In this document: positions 5,973 through 9,432 of the stretch, piece by piece
Layout: each line of letters opens with the position of its first letter
Numbering within the stretch: the first letter of the stretch is position 1
From: an uncultured Lachnospiraceae bacterium
GTDB taxonomy: Bacteria; Bacillota; Clostridia; Lachnospirales; Lachnospiraceae
Length of the DNA: 9,432 nt
Direction of reading: 5' to 3'
Assembly: GCA_905236545.1 (NCBI GenBank)
Contig: CAJOQO010000261.1
Span: 1-9,432 of the forward strand
Translations under genes and position numbers: made by a program
Notes under the pieces: model-generated
Told to the model about the DNA's origin: nothing
The model's input: only the letters and a program-made list of their open reading frames with translations
Databases searched by the model: none

Positions 5973-8753
5973 ATGGACAGAAACAACATCTTTCGCGCGG
6001 TGGATATCGTTGTTCCTGTTTACAACGGGTACGAGGATCTGATCCGCTGTATCGAGAGTCTCCGGATCCATACGGATCTTTCAAAGCACAGGGTTCTTCT
6101 GATTGATGACTGCAGTCCGGATGAACGGGTGCGCAATGTACTCAGGGAGGTCAGCGCGGGACGGAAAGAATCCTCCGGTCATGGAATGATCGCAGTTTTC
6201 AACAGGGAAAACAGGGGGTTTCCCGCGAATGTGAACAGAGGTCTTTCCTGGTCGGAACGGGATACGATTCTGCTGAACTCCGATACCGTCGTCACACAGG
6301 GATGGGTGGATAAGCTTCAATCCTGCGCTTACCGGCAGGAGCGGATCGCAACGGTGACGCCGCTGTCGAACGCCGCAACGCTCGCTTCCGTCCCGTATTT
6401 TCTGAAAGACAACACGCTTCCGGAGGGATATACGCCGGATTCCTATGGAAGACTGGTGGAGCGGGTATCCCTTCACCGTTATCCGGAGATCAGCGTCGGC
6501 GTCGGCTTCTGCATGTATGTGAAGCAGGCTGCCTTCGCACTGGCCGGCCCCTTTGACGAGAAGGCTTTCGGGCGCGGTTACGGCGAGGAGAATGATTTCT
6601 GCTTCCGCTGTTCCATGCTTGGCTTCATCCATGTTCTTTGCGATGATACCTTCATCTATCACAGGGGAACCGCCTCTTTCGCCTCTGAGCAGAAGATGCG
6701 GCTGATCGCGGAACATGAACGGATCCTGAGAAAACGTTATCCGCAGTTTATGAAGAAGAATGACGACTACTGCGCGGAGAATCCTGATTCCGAGATAAGG
6801 GACAACCTGCTTCTTCACCAGTGTCTTGCAAACGGGAAGCGGAATCTTCTGTATTTTCTGCACCTGGATTTTCGGCAGATCGGAAGGAAGAATATCGGAG
6901 GGACGCAGCTCCATGTCAGGGATCTTGTCGCCGGCGCGGAGGAAAACTACAATGTATTTGTCTGCGCGAGGGACGGGGATGCGCTTCGCCTGACTGTCTA
7001 TCTGAAGGGTGACAGCCTTCCCGCGTGGAATCTCCTTCAAAGGGAAGAGTCCGCGGATGCGGAAGGAAAGCTGGTCACACTGAAGTTCCCGGTCGGGGAG
7101 GAGGAACCGTTCCCTGTTCTTTACGACGAGAGGATCGCGCAGGTGCTCAGGAAGATCCTCGCTTCATTTTCGATTGATCTGGTTCATGTACACCACACAC
7201 AGGGGATTTCCCTTGATCTGTTCCGGGAATGCGCCGCGATGAATATTCCGGTCATCGCAACGCTGCATGATTACTATTATGCGTGTCCGACCACAAAGCT
7301 GCTTCGTCCGGACGGACAGTTCTGCCCTCAGACGGAGGTGTTTGCTGCTCCATCCGACCGGACCTGCGCGCAGTGTCTCAGGAAAAACTGCGCATTTGGC
7401 CGGGTAAGGGTGATCAGAAGGTGGAGAGAGGAGAATCTTCGCGCGCTGGAGACCTGCAGCAGGATCATCTTTCCCTCTGCCAGTGCCAGAGCAGTCATGT
7501 GCGGGGTGTACCCTTCTCTTCTGTCCAGGAGCATCATCATCGGACACGGGACGGACCCTGTTCCTTCCGGAACCGTTCCGACTGCCTCTCCGGGAAGAAT
7601 CGAGCGGACGGACCGTATGCATACACGGCTTGACCAGATGCCGGGAGACGGGGGAAGCTTCCACTATATCTCCGGCTGGGCATACCTGGATGGAGTGAAG
7701 AGCGCCGATGCGTCGATCCTCGTTGAAGTGACTGATTCGGCCGGGAAAACTGTCTGGCTGCAGGTGCGCAGACAGGCCCGTCCCGATGTCGCGGCGGCAG
7801 CCGCCAGCCAGGATTATCTCTGGAGCGGGATTCATGCGGTCTTTCAGGTTCCCGGCCTGAGAGAGGGCCGGATCAGGATCCGTATCCTGATCCGGGAGCA
7901 GGACAAAACCTGGACGGACGGGAAAGTCTACCGCGCATCGTGGAACCAGAGCGCGGCAGGTGGCGGGAAACTGAATGTAGCGTATCTTGGAGGAGTGACG
8001 CAGGCAAAGGGCTCAGGCCTTCTGAAGCAGCTGATCGAGTCCGGTGATGACTCATTTCGTCTGTTTGTGTTTGGAGAGGTTGGTGACAGAAGGGTGCGTA
8101 TCCCCGCATCCTGCAGACATATCTTCTTCTCTGGCGTATACCAGAAGGATGATATCTTTGACCTTCTGAGAGCAAGCAGGATCGATGTAGCCCTGATCCC
8201 GCCCGTCTGGGCAGAGACCTTCTGTTATACGCTGTCCGAGGCATGGGCATGTCAGATCCCGGTGATCGGGACGGACATCGGCGCCGTCGGTGAACGGATC
8301 CGGGAAACAGGGGCAGGCTGGCTGGTTCCGCGCGACGTGACAGGGGACGGGATCAGAAAGCTTCTGGCCAGGATCGCTTCAGATCCTCATGATCTGAAGG
8401 AAAAAAAGAAAAAGACGCTCTGTGCAGGGACGGGAAGCGTTGCGGCCATGAACGAGAAGTACCGGGGTCTGTATGATTCCTTCCTTGTTCCGGCGGAGCC
8501 GGTCGTTGTGAAGCATGCTGTGAGAAAGGATCCGGAGTTCCTTCTGCAGGGACTGGCCATGGCGAACCCTGAGGTGAAAGGCCGTTTTGCCGCGGGAGAG
8601 ATCAACCGGCTCAGTCAGGAGAACGAGATGCTCCGTGCCTCGATGGAGATGCTGAAGAACACAACCTCTTACCGCGTCGCAAGAAAGATCTCCGAGGCAA
8701 ATATACCGTTTAAGGAACCGCTGAAAAAGATTTTGAAAAAAGGAAAACGATGA
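5973..8753 (+). CDS. Two-domain glycosyltransferase: GT2 plus GT4 with an inserted beta-sandwich domain
   Basis: The protein has 926 residues. The N-terminal part (about 9-260) is a GT2 domain: VDIVVPVYNG, LLIDDCSPD (42-50), LLNSDT (100-105) as the DXD-like metal site, and RGYGEENDFCFR (201-212). From about 288 a GT4 (GT-B fold) domain begins: NIGGTQLHVRDL, IDLVHVHHTQG, and IPVIATLHDYYYACPT with five cysteines (438, 451, 465, 468, 473), as is common in this GT4 type. The second Rossmann half (about 665-810) has VAYLGG, the EX7E motif (Glu748, Glu756) and IPVIGTDIGAVGE. Between the two halves lies a domain of about 95 residues with ISGWAYLDG and R-x-D-V, probably a beta sandwich. The C-terminus has a short possible coiled coil (876-897), a TSYRVARKI motif and a lysine-rich end. 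It probably adds two different sugars to the lipid-linked chain at the cytoplasmic membrane face. Substrates are unknown. It begins 18 nt after the methyltransferase gene. Confidence 0.92.
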   Translation: MDRNNIFRAVDIVVPVYNGYEDLIRCIESLRIHTDLSKHRVLLIDDCSPDERVRNVLREVSAGRKESSGHGMIAVFNRENRGFPANVNRGLSWSERDTILLNSDTVVTQGWVDKLQSCAYRQERIATVTPLSNAATLASVPYFLKDNTLPEGYTPDSYGRLVERVSLHRYPEISVGVGFCMYVKQAAFALAGPFDEKAFGRGYGEENDFCFRCSMLGFIHVLCDDTFIYHRGTASFASEQKMRLIAEHERILRKRYPQFMKKNDDYCAENPDSEIRDNLLLHQCLANGKRNLLYFLHLDFRQIGRKNIGGTQLHVRDLVAGAEENYNVFVCARDGDALRLTVYLKGDSLPAWNLLQREESADAEGKLVTLKFPVGEEEPFPVLYDERIAQVLRKILASFSIDLVHVHHTQGISLDLFRECAAMNIPVIATLHDYYYACPTTKLLRPDGQFCPQTEVFAAPSDRTCAQCLRKNCAFGRVRVIRRWREENLRALETCSRIIFPSASARAVMCGVYPSLLSRSIIIGHGTDPVPSGTVPTASPGRIERTDRMHTRLDQMPGDGGSFHYISGWAYLDGVKSADASILVEVTDSAGKTVWLQVRRQARPDVAAAAASQDYLWSGIHAVFQVPGLREGRIRIRILIREQDKTWTDGKVYRASWNQSAAGGGKLNVAYLGGVTQAKGSGLLKQLIESGDDSFRLFVFGEVGDRRVRIPASCRHIFFSGVYQKDDIFDLLRASRIDVALIPPVWAETFCYTLSEAWACQIPVIGTDIGAVGERIRETGAGWLVPRDVTGDGIRKLLARIASDPHDLKEKKKKTLCAGTGSVAAMNEKYRGLYDSFLVPAEPVVVKHAVRKDPEFLLQGLAMANPEVKGRFAAGEINRLSQENEMLRASMEMLKNTTSYRVARKISEANIPFKEPLKKILKKGKR
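7868..7895 (+). repeat. Perfect 12-bp inverted repeat with 4-nt loop, inside a gene
   Basis: CCGGATCAGGAT (7868-7879) and ATCCTGATCCGG (7884-7895) are exact reverse complements around CCGT. The repeat lies in the codons for the alternating Arg-Ile strand (RIRIRILIRE) of the domain inserted in the GT4 half. No T-run follows. It could fold in mRNA, or may simply arise from repeated Arg and Ile codons. Confidence 0.75.
8402..8408 (+). other. Possible -1 frameshift slippery heptamer A-AAA-AAG
   Basis: In the frame of the GT2-GT4 gene the bases read A AAA AAG, the heptamer type used in E. coli dnaX. A weak 5-bp stem (ACGCT 8415-8419 with AGCGT 8436-8440) starts about 6 nt downstream. A -1 shift would end at the TGA at 8474-8476 and remove the C-terminal tail. 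The Lys/Glu-rich codons alone may explain the run. Confidence 0.2.
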
Positions 8754-8757
8754 GGTG
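8752..8757 (+). promoter_or_regulatory. Ribosome binding site overlapping the upstream stop codon
   Basis: GAGGTG begins within the TGA of the preceding gene and lies 7 nt before the ATG at 8765. The closer AGGAG (8760-8764) abuts the start and is too near to work in the usual way. The arrangement suggests translational coupling of the two genes. Confidence 0.5.
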
Positions 8758-8764
8758 ACAGGAG

Positions 8765-9432
8765 ATGAGGCTGGGAAGACTGGCAGCTTATGTAAAGGAT
8801 CATGGTATTCGGGAGAGCGCACACCTGGCCGCGGACAGGCTTCTGGACAGGAAGCGGCCGGAGGTGTCCTATGAGGAATGGCTGAACCGCAACCGACCGT
8901 CCTCCGGAGACTACAGGAGAATGGAGCGGACGGCTTTCCCGTACAGCCCGGTGATCGGTGTCAGGGCATCTATGCCGGAGGCGGAGAGGGTCGCTTTTTT
9001 TCAGTCCCTGGATATGCAGATTTATCGCAGATTCCGATCGCTGAAGGGCGATCCGTCAGTGGAGTATGCTCTTCTGGTGAATGACTCCTGTTCCCTCCGG
9101 CCGGATCTTCTGTGGGAGTGTGCCCGGATGCTCGACATGGCCGGTCCCGGACAGATCGATCTGATCTATTTTGATTCAGACCGGATCGGGGGAGACGGGC
9201 GCAAATGTCAGCCGGCATTCCGGCCGGAGTACGATCCGGCGCTTCTTTCCCGCGTGAACTACATGGGGGACGTTGTCCTGGTGAGAACCGGAGCGGCGAT
9301 GGAGGCGGGCCTGCCCGGCCCGGGCGAAGATGCTTTTCATTCCTTTCTGAAGAAGATCTGCCTGGGATCAAAGACAGGCAGGACGGCAGGTCCGGGCGGT
9401 TCCATAAGGCATATTCCGAAGATTCTGTACCA
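8765..9432 (+). CDS. Divergent GT2-like glycosyltransferase (3' partial)
   Basis: The frame is open from the ATG at 8765 to the window edge (222 full codons, MRLGRLAAYVKDHG onward), so the end is missing. The layout matches a clostridial GT2 type: a basic N-terminal region, YEEWLNRNRPS (36-46), an SPVIGVRAS segment where relatives have PxISIVVPVYN, then IDLIYFDSDRIG (131-142, in the place of the usual IYSDEDK), FRPEYDPALLSRVNYMGD (152-169) and IRHIPKILY (214-222). The central part is unusual: between QIYRRF and VEYALLVNDSCS the stretch that normally carries the first nucleotide-binding Asp and the strand and helix after it is nearly absent, and the PVYN motif is lost. It may be a degenerate, non-catalytic module or the first part of a larger multidomain transferase. 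The start lies 11 nt after the preceding stop. The GT2-fold assignment is fairly sure; activity is doubtful. Confidence 0.8.
   Translation, partial: MRLGRLAAYVKDHGIRESAHLAADRLLDRKRPEVSYEEWLNRNRPSSGDYRRMERTAFPYSPVIGVRASMPEAERVAFFQSLDMQIYRRFRSLKGDPSVEYALLVNDSCSLRPDLLWECARMLDMAGPGQIDLIYFDSDRIGGDGRKCQPAFRPEYDPALLSRVNYMGDVVLVRTGAAMEAGLPGPGEDAFHSFLKKICLGSKTGRTAGPGGSIRHIPKILY

Noticed and set aside
4464..6071. 535-codon open frame on the minus strand
   Set aside because: It lies antisense to the methyltransferase-kinase gene and crosses into the next gene. Its translation is rich in His, Arg and Pro with no recognisable domain, as expected from a GC-rich gene read backwards.
8878..9084. 68-codon plus-strand open frame near the right edge
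   Set aside because: It is an out-of-frame reading within the GT2-like gene that starts at 8765, and its translation shows no domain.

Overview
The window is one uninterrupted plus-strand block of a surface-polysaccharide biosynthesis and export operon. It holds six genes, and the first and last are cut by the window edges. Base composition is fairly GC-rich, with strong G/C at third codon positions and many GGAGG-type ribosome sites. The glycosyltransferase architectures resemble those I know from Clostridia: a GT2-GT4 fusion with a 'GWAYLDG' beta domain, a tail of the 'TSYRVARKI' type, and an 'FRPEYDPALLSRVNY' GT2. I infer a Gram-positive of the class Clostridia, plausibly a GC-rich Lachnospiraceae. 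This is pattern recognition, not a database result.

Layout: (1) nt 1-1503, 3' part of a monotopic phosphoglycosyl transferase fused to a GT2 glycosyltransferase; (2) 1520-2311, ABC-2 polysaccharide permease (Wzm/TagG type); (3) 2398-3759, polysaccharide ABC ATPase with a C-terminal beta domain (Wzt type); (4) 3846-5954, SAM methyltransferase joined to a kinase-like domain and a beta-rich C-terminal domain; (5) 5973-8753, GT2-GT4 fusion with a beta-sandwich domain inserted in the GT4 half; (6) 8765-9432, a divergent, shortened GT2-like protein running off the right edge. Gaps are 16, 86, 86, 18 and 11 nt. I see no promoter, terminator, RNA gene, mobile element or CRISPR array, and no gene-free stretch above 90 nt.

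Working model (inference): gene 1 loads the first sugar phosphate onto undecaprenyl phosphate and perhaps adds the second sugar. Genes 5 and 6 and others outside the window extend the chain. Gene 4 may modify or cap it, and Wzm/Wzt exports the finished lipid-linked polymer. The most interesting point is the pairing of a methyltransferase-kinase protein with a Wzt carrying a C-terminal domain. This matches the logic of E. coli O8/O9a, where WbdD caps the chain and the Wzt C-terminal domain reads the cap, but here it appears in what looks like a Gram-positive operon.

Most open frames on the minus strand are shadows of these genes.
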